Of a stretch of DNA of 64,000 nt, positions 54,692-64,000 are shown piece by piece; position 1 is the first letter of the stretch; each line of letters starts with the position of its first letter. The translations under genes and the position numbers were made by a program. The stretch comes from Rugalucina vietnamica (lineage: Eukaryota; Mollusca; Bivalvia; Lucinida; Lucinidae). The DNA lies in the NCBI GenBank assembly GCA_964017185.1, contig OZ024870.1, positions 66,898,312 through 66,962,311 on the forward strand, written 5' to 3'. The notes under the pieces were generated by a model. That model saw nothing but the letters and a program-made list of their open reading frames with translations. It ran no database searches and was not told where the DNA came from.

Positions 54692-54714
54692 CTGAAAAAT
54701 AGGTAAAAAATTGT

Positions 54715-55080
54715 TGAAAGAAAGGTTAACAATAATGGAGAGTAGGTCAAACAGCAATGTTAAATAAGTCAAACATTGATGGAAAATCTGTGATGAAAAA
54801 CAGTAAAAAAATATTGAAAATAGGCCAAACAGTGATGAAAAATAAGTCTCACAAATAACAGGTAAGTGTTGAAGGGTCAGTGTTGAAAAATCAGTAAGCC
54901 AGTTACAAAGAATAGGTTGAAAGAATAAAATGTAGGTCGATGAAAAATAGGTCAGTGATGAAAAATAGGTTGGTGATGGAAAAAAGGTCAGTGATGAAAA
55001 AGGTCATTGATGGAAAATAGGTCAGCGATGAAAAATAGGTCAGTGATGGAAAATATGTCAGTGATAGAAAATAGGTAAAA
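54715..55080. repeat. GTGATGAAAAATAGGTCA minisatellite
   Basis: About twenty irregular units of 15-20 bases directly upstream of exon 1; no coding meaning. Confidence 0.8.
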
Positions 55081-55152
55081 TTTCAGCAGTTAAGATGCTA
55101 ATTGTCTAAACAAACAATAATTCAATTTCAAATCCCCTAGACCAAAAAAAAA

Positions 55153-55523
55153 AAGCTGTGTTTCCGTTAACCCGACCGACCCTGATCTTTTGTGCCGACC
55201 CTGGAGTTTTTATCGCCATTTTGAAAGAAAATAAAAAGATTTTCATCCTTACTGACCCTTGAAATTTCCAGGTAAATGGAAATATGACTTAGGTAAAGTA
55301 AGTCAAAACTGCAAAAATAATGAATGAATGAATTTTTATAATCACTTTATTTAACTTTCTTTATATTTTAAACTTCAATGTCTGTCATTTTCCAGTATTT
55401 GAGATAAATTAATTTGCTTATTATCAATTTTTACTGGTTTTCAACAAATAAAAATTAGAGAAAAAAAATAAAAAGATTTGCCTACTAACCGACCCTGATT
55501 TTTTTGTTAGCAGAAACACAGCT
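55153..55523. mobile_element. Element with AGCTGTGTTTCC inverted ends
   Basis: AGCTGTGTTTCCGTTAACCC at left and GTTAGCAGAAACACAGCT at right, each followed inward by CCGACCCTGAT. No coding frame. Confidence 0.6.
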
Positions 55524-55569
55524 AATTTTTTTTTACGCCCTATGAGTCCAGTAACTTGGCAATAGGTTA

Positions 55570-55790
55570 ATCCATCAGGAAAACATGTCCGTGAAATATA
55601 TACCCCCTTAAACCCCACTTTTTTATATAGTAAAACTGGGGTTTGCAGGGGTATACCTATTTTTCTTATTTTTGCTCCAAAACATAGATTGTGGGTACTC
55701 GTTAAAACCGCCTCAGCGAGGCAGTTCTAACGTGTACCCACAATCTGTGTTTTGAGCAAAAATAAGAAAAATATCAAAGAAAATTTCCAG
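55570..55790. repeat. Dispersed repeat with internal hairpin
   Basis: AGGAAAACATGTCCGTGAAA, GGGGTATACC, and a hairpin around CCGCCTCAGCGAGGC. Shares sequence with 58,085-58,310 and 43,300-43,400. Confidence 0.65.
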
Positions 55791-56194
55791 AGAAAATTTC
55801 TTTTTTTCAGAACCAAATTTATTTTTGGTGTCTTGCAGTCAAACCTAAGTACATGTAGTCTAGGCAGAAGACAATTTACCAAGTTTACAAGCATTTTTTT
55901 CTTTGTTTTCAGACAGCAGCTCAATTGAGATTATATCTTTAAGAAAATCAATGCAAACACTTGGCAAGTTGAAACAAGTTTTCGAGCGGCTCAGAAATAC
56001 AGTAAGGTTAATGTTAACAACTCGAAATTTCAAAAAGTACATGTACAATGCTCAAAAGTGGCCGGCAAAATAGCCATGATATCATCTATGACATGTCTTC
56101 GATCCTTTAGAGTTGGTGTAATCAACACTAGCATTAATTTCAATTTTGACCATCAATTTTTACATTTTAGGGTCTTTACAGTATCATTTCATAT

Positions 56195-56429
56195 GAGCCG
56201 CATCATGAGAAAACCGTTTTTTGCCTATGCGAAAACAAAGGCGCAGATCAGCTTCGAAGTAAACTGCTAAGCTGATCAGCGCCTTTATTTTCGCTACACG
56301 GATAGTACAATTTCTCTTCTTCTTAAATCCAAAATTTCAAGCTTCTAGCCTGCTTCTGTGACTGCACAGGCCGGTTTGTGTCAGACCTGGTCGGAAACCC
56401 CGAAGACCAGTTTTCTCGCGTCGCGGCTC
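56195..56429 (-). mobile_element. H-MITE copy
   Basis: GAGCCGCATCATGAG to CGTCGCGGCTC; flanks ATAT and AAAT. Confidence 0.85.
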
Positions 56430-56442
56430 AAATACAAATTTG

Positions 56443-56654
56443 AACCACTGCCCTAGAAAATAAACAATCTGCACAGACATTAACAAAGACGCAGATCAGC
56501 TGTGCAGCAACAGCAGAGTTGATCAGCGCCTTTGTTTTTGCTCCATAGTTTGATGCCTCTTCTTACTAAAATCCAGAATTTCAAACGTCTAGCCTGATTC
56601 TGTGACTGTCATACATGTACCCGTCGTGCCAGACCTTTTCTCACGAGATGGCTC
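56443..56654 (-). mobile_element. H-MITE copy, diverged
   Basis: Palindrome recognisable (GACGCAGATCAGCTGTGC and inverse); left end eroded, right end ATGGCTC. Confidence 0.75.
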
Positions 56655-56890
56655 AATTTATCTTTGAAGCTGAAGACATTTTGTCTGATGAATAATTATG
56701 AGAGATTAAATCCTGCAAATTTTCTGTAAAAACCTGACTTGTTGTGGAAAAAAAATCAATATCTTACAATTATTGCTACAAAATACAGAATTGTACAGAC
56801 AAGCATATAAGCTGCATCGCAAGAAAACCAGACTCAGAGGTTTCTCATACAAATCAGGACGTTCAGTCTTACATGGCTTGAAATACATGT

Positions 56891-57125
56891 GAGCCTGTGC
56901 ATGAGAAAACCAACAATTTGCATAGGCGAAAACAAAGACGCAGATCAGCTTCGCGGTGACCGCGAAGCTGATCAGCGGCTTTGTTTTCGCTACAAGGATA
57001 GTACACTTCCTCTTCTTCTTAAATCCGAAATTTCAAGCTTCTAGCTTTATTGTGTGAATGTGCAGCCTGGTTTGTGTCAGACCTGGTCGGAACCCCAAAT
57101 TGTTGGTTTTCTCATGCACAGGCTC
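56891..57125 (-). mobile_element. H-MITE copy
   Basis: Complete; flanked by ATGT on both sides. Confidence 0.9.
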
Positions 57126-57189
57126 ATGTATTACTTTTTAAGATGTGGAGGGAGTAGACTTTGTAATAATGCAGTAGATACAAAGGTGG

Positions 57190-57301
57190 TACCCAGCAGG
57201 CACATGACGTCATTATGACATCAGATCGACGTCGATGCGACGTCATGACGTCGCATCGACGTTGATATGACGTCATTATGACGTCATGTGCCTGCTGGGT
57301 A
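57190..57301. mobile_element. Palindromic MITE rich in TGACGTCA
   Basis: Almost perfect 112-base palindrome bounded by TACCCAGCAGGCACATGACG and inverse. It contains three TGACGTCA octamers and several CGACGT half-sites. TGACGTCA is the CREB/ATF consensus. Confidence 0.88.
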
Positions 57302-57577
57302 ACCAACTCTGAAGCAGTTACAGCTGTAACTGTCGTTTATGCAAAAATCAGGTTTTCTCATGATGTGGCTCATGATGTGACAAAGTTTAGTAAACAACAT
57401 TAAATTTTTCTAGGTGCCATTAGGATTAAACTGTGTCCTGGGAAACCCTTTGTTGTTTTTTTAGAAACTGTATGCACAGAATACAACCGGGACATAGACC
57501 AACCTGAGCACTAATAATGCGAATTGAAAAGGTGGTAACATCAAAGCTGATATTACACACCCAGTAAGAATTTATAT

Positions 57578-57785
57578 GAGCCTGTGCATGAGAAAACCAA
57601 CAATTTGGGTTTCCGACCAGGTCCAACACAAACCAGGTTGTACAGTCACAGAAGAAAGCTTAAGTATTGAAATTTTGGGTATAGACAGAGGAGGAATTGT
57701 ACTATCCATGTAGCGAAAACAAAGGCGCTGATCTGTGCCTTTGTTTTCGCCTATGCAGATTGTAGGTTTTCCCATGGGGCAGCTC
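57578..57785 (+). mobile_element. H-MITE copy, palindrome shortened
   Basis: GAGCCTGTGCATGAG start and CAGCTC end; flanks ATAT and AAAT; most of the palindrome is deleted. Confidence 0.85.
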
Positions 57786-58975
57786 AAATGTATATTTGGT
57801 TTTAAAACCTACTTTTACCGTCCATTGTTTACTGTCAGCCTTCCCCACCAAGTCTTTGACTCTCTGAATTGTCAATGGGTGTACATGTATGATCCGATAT
57901 AAAAATGATAGGAAACTGTTTACAAATTTGCAGTGATTTAAAAGTACAAAAACAATGTTCAAAGGATTCTTGTGTTGTATCCAATGAAGCATTAAGAATT
58001 CCTGAGAAAGGCTAATGATACATCAATAATTTACTATGAGATCTATACAGTCTATACTCTTAATCAAATTACATGCTATTCATCAGGAAAACATGTCCAT
58101 GAAAAATATACCCCCTCATACCCCACATTTAAATAGCAAAACTGGTGTTTACAGCAGGAAAACATGTCCATGAAAAATATACCCCCTCATACCCCACATT
58201 TAAATAGCAAAACTGGTGTTTACAGGGGTATACATATTTTTCTTATTTTTGGGAACCGCATCAGCGAAGCATATCTTACGTGTATCCACAATCAATGTTT
58301 TGAGCCAAAGTATTAAAAATACCAATTTTTTTCCAACAAAATTTTCAGTTTTGAAAGCTGAAAAAAATTCTCTGTATACTGCATAGGCAAGCTTTCATAA
58401 TGTATGGTCTTTGACATACAAGAACATTTTGGATTGATGTGACGCAAAAACTGATTCAAGCTTTCCGAAAGTTTAGACAGTAATGACTTTTATTGAATGT
58501 CCCAAGGTGCTTCTGCTGTGACTGATCTAAAGTTATGTTGCACAATAACGACAAAACCAAAAGTTGTTTATATTGACAACATCTGTTTTTATTCAGTTTA
58601 TACATGTAGCAAACACTTACATATAGGAAACTATACTTTGCTCCATGAACATTAGTAGTATAAGAAATCGTAAATATTTGGGAAGGTACAAAAAGCAAGA
58701 GTTATCAGGGTGGAATATATTTACATGTACCGGTATCCAAATATACATGTACTGTTTAAAATTTTGCTTAAACAACATGTTTTAAAAATAGACCCCTCGA
58801 TTTGAGGCTTTTAGGGACTTTTTTTCATCTTATCAGTAGAGATCCTTCTCAGCAAGTGCCTTCGCCCAAGTTAGAAAATTAAATAAACAATAATTTAAGC
58901 AAAGGTGATAGTACTGTTAGAATAAAAAGGATAAAAAGGTTGATACACGTAGTCAAGGTGATAAGAGATAATATT
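57786..58975. other. Region upstream of MEGF8 exon 1, no exon found
   Basis: Holds two tandem ~70-base copies (GGAAAACATGTCCATGAAAA, 58,085-58,220) of the repeat at 55,570. A possible minus-strand block at 57,820-57,862 has AG and GT borders but no homology I recognise. Otherwise nothing. Confidence 0.4.
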
Positions 58976-58978
58976 AAC

Positions 58979-59146
58979 CGGGTCATGAGGATATCAGATT
59001 TTTGCCTATGCGAAAACAAAGACACAGATCTAACTGCACAGCTGAACTGAGTCTTTGTTTTCGCTACATAAAATAATATACAATACCAGTATTCTTATTA
59101 AATCTGACATTTCAAGCTTCTGACCTTCTTCTGCGACTGTACAGGC
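58979..59146 (-). mobile_element. H-MITE copy, truncated
   Basis: Palindrome and following body present, then cut by a T tract at 59,149-59,175. Confidence 0.7.
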
Positions 59147-59246
59147 TGTTTTTTTTTTTTTTTTTTTTTTTTTTGTTGTTGTTTTAAAAAAACTTAACCA
59201 AATCTGAAAAATTTATTTTTCTCTTGATAAAGAGAAATACCTGACC

Positions 59247-59740
59247 ATGGCACCCAACCTAAGGCATACTCGGGCATCACACGAATCACAATATGGCATA
59301 CTCGGGCATCACACGAATCACAATACGGCATACTCAGGCATCACGAGAATCACAATACGGCATACTCGGGCATCACACGAATCACAATACGGCATACTCG
59401 GGCATCACATGAATCACAATACGGCATACTCGGGCATCACACGAATCACAATACGGCATACTCGGGCATCACACGAATCACAATAGGGCATACTCGGGCA
59501 TCACATGAATCACAATACGGCATACTCGGGCATCACACGAATCACAATACGGCATACTCGGGCATCACACAAATCACAATACGGCATACTCGGGTATCAC
59601 ACAAATCACAATACGGCATACTTGGGCATCACACGAATCACAATACGGCATACGGGCATCACAAGAATCACAATACGGCATACGGGCATCACACAAATCA
59701 CAATATGGCATACTCGGGCATCACACGAATCACAATACAC
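59247..59740 (+). repeat. 32-base tandem satellite
   Basis: About 15 units of GGCATACTCGGGCATCACAC plus GAATCACAATAC. Because 32 is not a multiple of 3, all frames cycle through the same 32-residue peptide (with RASHESQYGILG). The array is open on the plus strand and runs straight into a LINE remnant. A few units are shortened by 3 bases. Confidence 0.9.
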
Positions 59741-59888
59741 AAGACAATTTGCCTATGATAGTGATGCCTTGAAAAATTCATTTTTCCCAAGAAATATTCT
59801 GGTTTGGAATAGTGACTATAGTCTCCCTTCTTCAGTGGTCTCATCCAAGAGGACCAAGACCATGGAGGCATTTAAGGCTTCTATTTAA
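59741..59888 (+). pseudogene. LINE reverse-transcriptase C-terminal remnant
   Basis: Reads RQFAYDSDALKNSFFPRNIL, VWNSDYSLPSSVV and TMEAFKASI. SFFPR-I-WN-LP is the conserved C-terminal motif of jockey/CR1-like non-LTR elements. The preceding reverse transcriptase domain is absent. Confidence 0.75.
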
Positions 59889-60210
59889 ATTATAGGCCCA
59901 AAGGTATGCCTGATCTTTATCCTGTGAAAAGTTTTAATGGGCCACCCCAAATGTTTTTCACCGTCGCAGGGTTCAAACCAGCCAAGAAATTTAGGGAGAA
60001 GTTTTGTCTCTCCCCAAGAAATTTGGGAGAAGTTTTTACTTGATTTCAGGTTTGCCTATATATTCTATATATTTTCACTTCTCCCTCAGCTAAAAATAGG
60101 GAGAAGTTTGTTCATTTAGGGGGACTATTTCTCCCTAGTTGCCCTGTAGGCTATTCCCTGTGTTGACTTAATTCTTAATTTAGCCACCCACCCCACACCC
60201 TGGCGAAATA

Positions 60211-60398
60211 CAGTACAACCTCATTATAACGCTATCTTTGGGGTCCACAGAAACATACCGTGTTATAAGTGAAACCATGTTATAATGAGGTTATTTACTA
60301 TAAGAACTATAGACAATTTAGCATTTGGGAGCCATGACATGGCCGTGTTATATTGAAAACCGTGTTATAATGAGGCGTGTTATAATGAGGTTGAACTG
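60211..60398. mobile_element. pogo-like MITE
   Basis: CAGTACAACCTCATTATAAC and GTTATAATGAGGTTGAACTG, flanked by TA. The cleanest of the four pogo-like copies. Confidence 0.85.
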
Positions 60399-61205
60399 TA
60401 ATGTCATTTAGGCATGTCACCAGTAAACTATTCAGACACCAGAGGTGATAGGAAGAAAATGAATCAGTATCAGAAGATAGGTAGGTGGGCCAATTTTGGT
60501 GAGTCGTTTCGGCGTAATTTTTTTTTTCAATCCTATACTATGCTTTATTACAGATAAATATGTTGTGTGAGGCTAGTATTAAAACCATTCAGTCGGTCTT
60601 GCAAGGGTACTGGGGTTTATAACAAGTTGGAAAACTTGCATCTTTATTCCATTTTAAAAAGCTGTCCAGTCTGATGCTGAATCACAGATTCAAGTTTAAT
60701 TTTATTATTTTCTTTACAAATACTCATTTCAAACTTAACAACATACACTGTATATGTTGTCAACATTTTGACAAATGTTATAACTAGAGAATATCTGGAA
60801 TATGGCCTGTAACAGATATGGACACAGTTAATGCACTCAAGCTTAACAATGGCAATTTGCAACTTACAAGTTCCATCTCAGAGAAGTTTTTAATTTAATT
60901 TAACATGTTTAATGCTTTATTTATTTAACGAGGATTCCTAACAGCCCGAAGGCCACTAGTAGGTCTCCTCACACAGAACATACAAAGACAAATACATTTA
61001 TAATACAAAGACAAGGACAAAATAACAGTTATATATACATATTTACAGTCCAGTGGTAAATATGAGAGTTCAGTAGTAGAGTTATGAATGAAAGACAAAG
61101 AGACAGAAGAAAGTTAAGAGGAGGCTATAAGAGTGTATTAAGTTATACATGGCAACAATAAATATCCTGTTCTATAAACAGACTATGTATATCATACATC
61201 ATGTT
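60399..61205. other. Unassigned sequence
   Basis: AT-rich. GAGGATTCCTAACAGCCCGA at 60,930 resembles non-coding tails of other repeats but is not repeated in this window. AATAAA-type signals for the minus strand occur near 60,915. Confidence 0.4.
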
Positions 61206-61427
61206 TTAATGAAAAGATTCGTCTTGTGCGGCGACTTCGTTGTTTCTATTAAAACGACCACTTTCCTTAATATATCTAAACACTATATCGAACAAAATCT
61301 TATTTTCTTCAAGAGTCAGATCAGCTGATTCTTCTAATAATACTTTACAAAGATACTCTCCTAACAGCTCAGTGATAATATCATAATCAACCCCTGGGAA
61401 CATTAAGTTAGCAATACTCTGAAGCAT
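61206..61427 (-). CDS. Unidentified small protein or last exon
   Basis: 73 codons from ATG, open also ~10 codons upstream (STQQRQT). Sequence features: LQSIANLMFPGVDYDIITEL, then LCKVLLEESADLTLEENKIL and FDIVFRYIKESGRF. It is acidic, helical and balanced in composition, unlike chance frames nearby. Candidate AATAAA signals lie ~290 bases downstream. It could be the last exon of a neighbouring gene, a small gene, or part of a transposon. Not recognised. Confidence 0.4.
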   Translation of the reverse strand: MLQSIANLMFPGVDYDIITELLGEYLCKVLLEESADLTLEENKILFDIVFRYIKESGRFNRNNEVAAQDESFH

Positions 61428-62057
61428 AGTTTGTCGTTGTTGAGTTGAGAGAAGTTTTTGAAGGCCAAATAAAAAACTATAAAATAGTATCTAATAGAAT
61501 TTAACCTTCGAATTAATAATTTCTGCGGTAACAAAAGTGAGCTTTTCCATAAAGAAAAAACTTTACATTAATTATTTTTATGGTATTAAAACTTCTATTA
61601 ACTTTAAGCCGACAAATTAAATCAAATTAAAGCATGCGTTTTCACACTTAATTTGAGTAAATTAACAACCAATCACCATGGATGAGCATTGATGATTAAC
61701 AACACTAGTTTTCACACCTTGATAATCACACTTATTTATATAATAAGATCACCAACAGACATTACGAAAACGTCCATACAATATACAGATATTTTTCAGA
61801 TAAGTAATTGTTAGAAAAAAATAAATATTTAACTCAAAACATTGATTGTGAATACTTGTTCGAACCAAATCCCTTTTCAATCATTAAATGCCATGTTTTT
61901 TTTTGTGTGTTTTTTTCTGAGATATTTAAGAACCTGTGAGGCTGCAATTGAGATTACAATACTGTTAAGGTATTTTGCATGCATATGTCTTTCCATGAAT
62001 GGCATGAACATGTCTCTACCCATGCTATTTTTCTCAACTTATTAGTCTAGATATACT
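61428..62057. other. Unassigned AT-rich sequence
   Basis: No repeats shared with the window and no coding signal; an inverted TTAATTTGA-type pair around 61,615-61,670 only. Confidence 0.4.
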
Positions 62058-62205
62058 TTGGCTGAAACCACTCAGGGCCTAATCGACTCACCTAGAAAAT
62101 TGGCCGAAACTACCCACCTACCAAGGCCGAAACAACCCAACCCGAAACGACCCAGGCCGAAACGACTCGGGCAGAAACAGCCCAGGGCCGAAACAACCCG
62201 GATTC
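62058..62205. repeat. GGCCGAAACNACCC minisatellite
   Basis: About nine units of 14-18 bases with GCCGAAAC and CCACC/GACCC. A (TA)n and T tract follow at 62,270-62,305. Confidence 0.75.
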
Positions 62206-62268
62206 ATGTTTTTGTATATCAAATGGGCTGTTTGCAATTGCTGCTAATACGTAAATTCATCAGCAAAA

Positions 62269-62305
<37 letters not shown>

Positions 62306-62328
62306 ACTGTGTACCGAGTCAATTTCTG

Positions 62329-63047
62329 GTAACACGACAACTCACCGACAGACAACTGACCGAATAACAACTGGGTGACAAAAACTCACCGACAGAAAAA
62401 AACTTGCAGACAAACCAACTGATCGACAATGACAAGTCACCGACACGACAACTCATCGACAAAAGCCTATTATTTCTCAATGCAAAATTGAATGCAAATG
62501 ATATAATTTAATGTTCAACTCACATTCTTAACTGTTTTTCTGTACAAATATATTTTTGTTCATTCGTGTTCGGCTTATGAAATGGCGAGCGCGTTTTCTT
62601 ACATAAAATCTCAAAGAGGGAAAGACAAGTTAATATTTGATGGGTACATCTACAAACAAGATAGCTCAACAAACGCATCTATCAGATCGTATCATCGTAT
62701 GAAGAACGTACAGCCGGTGAGCACTTTCTTGAATACCTTGAAGGTTTGGCACATAAATTTACTTATATCATTTAACAGTTAATTAATCGTCTGTGACGTA
62801 AGCGTGCTTGCTCAATTAGGGGCGTAATTTGGACGTTATTAACTAAAATTTTCCGTTTTCCATATTCCTTTACTAGGAAATGCCCTGTCGGTGAGTGTCG
62901 ACGAGTGTCTGCGACTTTTTTTTATTTTTTGTCGGTGACATGTCCAGTCTGTCAGCAGTCGTGTCGGTGAGTTGGTTGTCGGTGAATATTTGCTGTCGGC
63001 GAGTTGTCATGTCGGCCAGTTGTCTGTCGGTGAGTTGTCATGGATTC
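62329..63047 (+). mobile_element. MULE-like element with 9-base target duplication
   Basis: Flanked by CAATTTCTG on both sides (62,320-62,328; 63,048-63,056). Inverted arms share ACAACTCACCGACAGACAAC near the tips and are themselves built of repeated GTCGGTGAGTTGTC-type units. A 9-base duplication with repetitive long arms fits Mutator-like elements. Between the arms is one exon-like frame (62,582-62,716). It sits inside a tRNA-type SINE fragment. Confidence 0.85.
62582..62716 (+). CDS. FLYWCH-like zinc-finger first exon inside MULE-like element
   Basis: ATG opens MASAFSYIKSQRGKDKLIFD, then GYIYKQDSSTNASIRSYHRM, and reaches CAGCCG|GTGAGC, a good donor. SxRGKxKLIFDGYIY is the start of the FLYWCH zinc finger, a DNA-binding domain repeatedly found with MULE transposases. 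The W-x-C and C-x-A-R part would lie in the next exon, which the element lacks. Likely a deletion derivative of an autonomous transposon. Confidence 0.65.
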
Positions 63048-63056
63048 CAATTTCTG

Positions 63057-63140
63057 ACGAAAGGTGCCCCAGCTGAGGATCAAACCCGGGACCTCTGAGA
63101 CCAGAGTCTGACACTCTTCCCCTGCGCCAGTCCACTCCCT
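63057..63140 (-). mobile_element. tRNA-like SINE head
   Basis: On the minus strand a box A-like GGCGCAGGGGAAGAGTGTC and box B GGTTTGATCC. Split from the rest by the MULE-like insertion. Confidence 0.55.
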
Positions 63141-63237
63141 TACGTCACTTAATGCATGATGTACAATGTATATGTGATATTTTATTTATGAATAGGCCAT
63201 TTATAACTATGGCACTTCATAAGCAGGTTAAATTGTT

Positions 63238-64000
63238 CATCTATCTATCTATCTTCCTGTACATCTTAACCTCCGAAGAGGACTTCAGATGGTGTTCCGG
63301 TATACCAAATGCTGAAGGGGGTTAGTTGAAATAAAAGCAAAGGAAAGTGGGTGATAAGAATTTATACAGTGCGAACAAAGGTGTTAGTATAGTTAAAAGG
63401 TAAAAACAGATATGCTGGTATTTAAGGAGTTTTGTGAGCTATCTGGCAGACAGCTATACTAAACTGCGCCAGAGTAGGTAGGACAGGAATATGTGGAGGT
63501 AGGGCATTCCAGTGTATTATTGTCCGTGGGAAGAATGTGTACTTGTAGTAGTCTCTCAGAGTTGTGATCTGTCGGTATGCATAGGAATGGTTTCTAGATG
63601 ATGGACGGGTATTTCGGATCAGGTAGTCAGAGGCAGGGATGGCTACAAGGTCATATGTGACCTTATATAGGAGGACCAACCGACTGTCAATACGTCGTTG
63701 GTCAAGGGTGCGCCAGTTGAGATCCTGAAGCATTGTGGACACACTTGATGTTTGTCGGTAATCTCGTGTTACCCACCTAGCGGCCCTTCGTTGTACAGAT
63801 TCAAGTTTACCAATATCTTGATCTGTATGAGGAGACCACACAGTAGAGGCGTATTCTAGCTGTGGGCGCACTAATGTCTTGTAAGCTGTGGACTTCAGGT
63901 CTCTGTTGTGGACCCGGATATTGCGTTTGATGAAGCCGAGGGTCTGATTTGCCTTCTTGGTAATGTTATTGATATGGTCTGACCAACTGAGGTCTTCCGA
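63238..64000 (-). mobile_element. LINE 3' end, runs off the right edge
   Basis: Contains the end of the reverse transcriptase frame (63,422-64,000), a 3' untranslated stretch, and a terminal GATA microsatellite (CTATCTATCTATC on the plus strand at 63,240), the usual tail of CR1/L2-like elements in invertebrates. Confidence 0.85.
63422..64000 (-). CDS. LINE reverse transcriptase, C-terminal part
   Basis: About 192 residues, open to the window edge. LSWSDHINNITKKANQTLGF, then RPQLEYASTVWSPHTDQDI and LESVQRRAARWV, and finally FFPRTIIHWNALPPHIP. These are the thumb/C-terminal motifs of non-LTR reverse transcriptases after the catalytic core. The YADD core and endonuclease lie outside. No stop or shift is visible, so the copy could be young. 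Confidence 0.9.
   Translation of the reverse strand, partial: SEDLSWSDHINNITKKANQTLGFIKRNIRVHNRDLKSTAYKTLVRPQLEYASTVWSPHTDQDIGKLESVQRRAARWVTRDYRQTSSVSTMLQDLNWRTLDQRRIDSRLVLLYKVTYDLVAIPASDYLIRNTRPSSRNHSYAYRQITTLRDYYKYTFFPRTIIHWNALPPHIPVLPTLAQFSIAVCQIAHKTP

Noticed and set aside
134..54691. Attractin or attractin-like identity
   Set aside because: Attractins have a single CUB and one kelch propeller; this gene has two CUB domains, two propellers and many PSI modules, as in MEGF8.
57820..57862. Possible minus-strand exon with AG and GT borders (RVKDLVGKADSKQWT)
   Set aside because: Weak pyrimidine tract, short, no CUB or signal-peptide features, and phase cannot be tied to exon 1.
62582..62782. 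A host FLYWCH gene
   Set aside because: The exon is enclosed by inverted arms and a 9-base target duplication, so it belongs to a transposon.

Overview
This is eukaryotic, animal DNA: short coding blocks with GT/AG borders, long AT-rich introns, and dense transposable elements. Several repeats have a ~150-base tandem core followed by an ACGG-type microsatellite, an architecture described from bivalve molluscs (pearl-type elements). A bivalve, or at least a mollusc, is therefore the most likely source; this is inference, and no species can be named from the sequence alone.

Almost the whole window (134 to 54,691, minus strand) is one gene, an orthologue of MEGF8 (multiple EGF-like-domains 8). 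I assembled 28 exons whose splice phases agree from one to the next, about 6.5 kb of coding sequence or 2,150 residues. In transcript order they encode: the end of CUB1, two EGF modules and the first kelch propeller (54.7-51.5 kb); PSI modules and linker (48.8-20.7 kb); calcium-type EGF and laminin-type EGF (19.7-17.8 kb); CUB2 and EGF (17.0-15.5 kb); the second kelch propeller (15.2-9.5 kb); further PSI modules (9.1-0.6 kb); and a calcium-type EGF (0.3-0.1 kb). The signal peptide and start of CUB1 were not found, and the membrane-proximal end, transmembrane segment and cytoplasmic tail lie beyond position 1.

The striking feature is repeated duplication of half-exons inside this gene. Beside at least nine exons lie extra copies that each carry one splice site plus the adjoining part of the exon. 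Three have grown into arrays: 13 extra acceptor-bearing copies of a PSI exon (108-base period, 48.8-50.2 kb), 9 extra acceptor-bearing copies of another (147-base period, open throughout, 7.6-9.1 kb), and 4 extra donor-bearing copies of a third (156-base period, 6.0-6.7 kb). The last two keep the reading frame whichever splice site is chosen.

The introns hold six families of tandem-core elements (called A to F here) with one shared layout: a short 5' hairpin, a subterminal inverted repeat, a tandem core, a microsatellite, and a 3' hairpin. A nest several insertions deep fills 30.7-38.3 kb. About 27 copies of a 235-base hairpin MITE (called H-MITE here) are flanked by ANNT-type target duplications. 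There are also tRNA-derived SINEs, one of which inserted exactly on an exon/intron border, pogo/Tigger-like elements, and a 2.3 kb fold-back element that carries a start-codon-plus-donor block in each arm. From 54.7 to 64 kb no MEGF8 exon was found. That part holds MITEs, a 32-base satellite joined to a LINE remnant, one unidentified ORF (61.2-61.4 kb), a MULE-like element carrying a FLYWCH-like exon, and the 3' end of a LINE reverse transcriptase gene running off the right edge.
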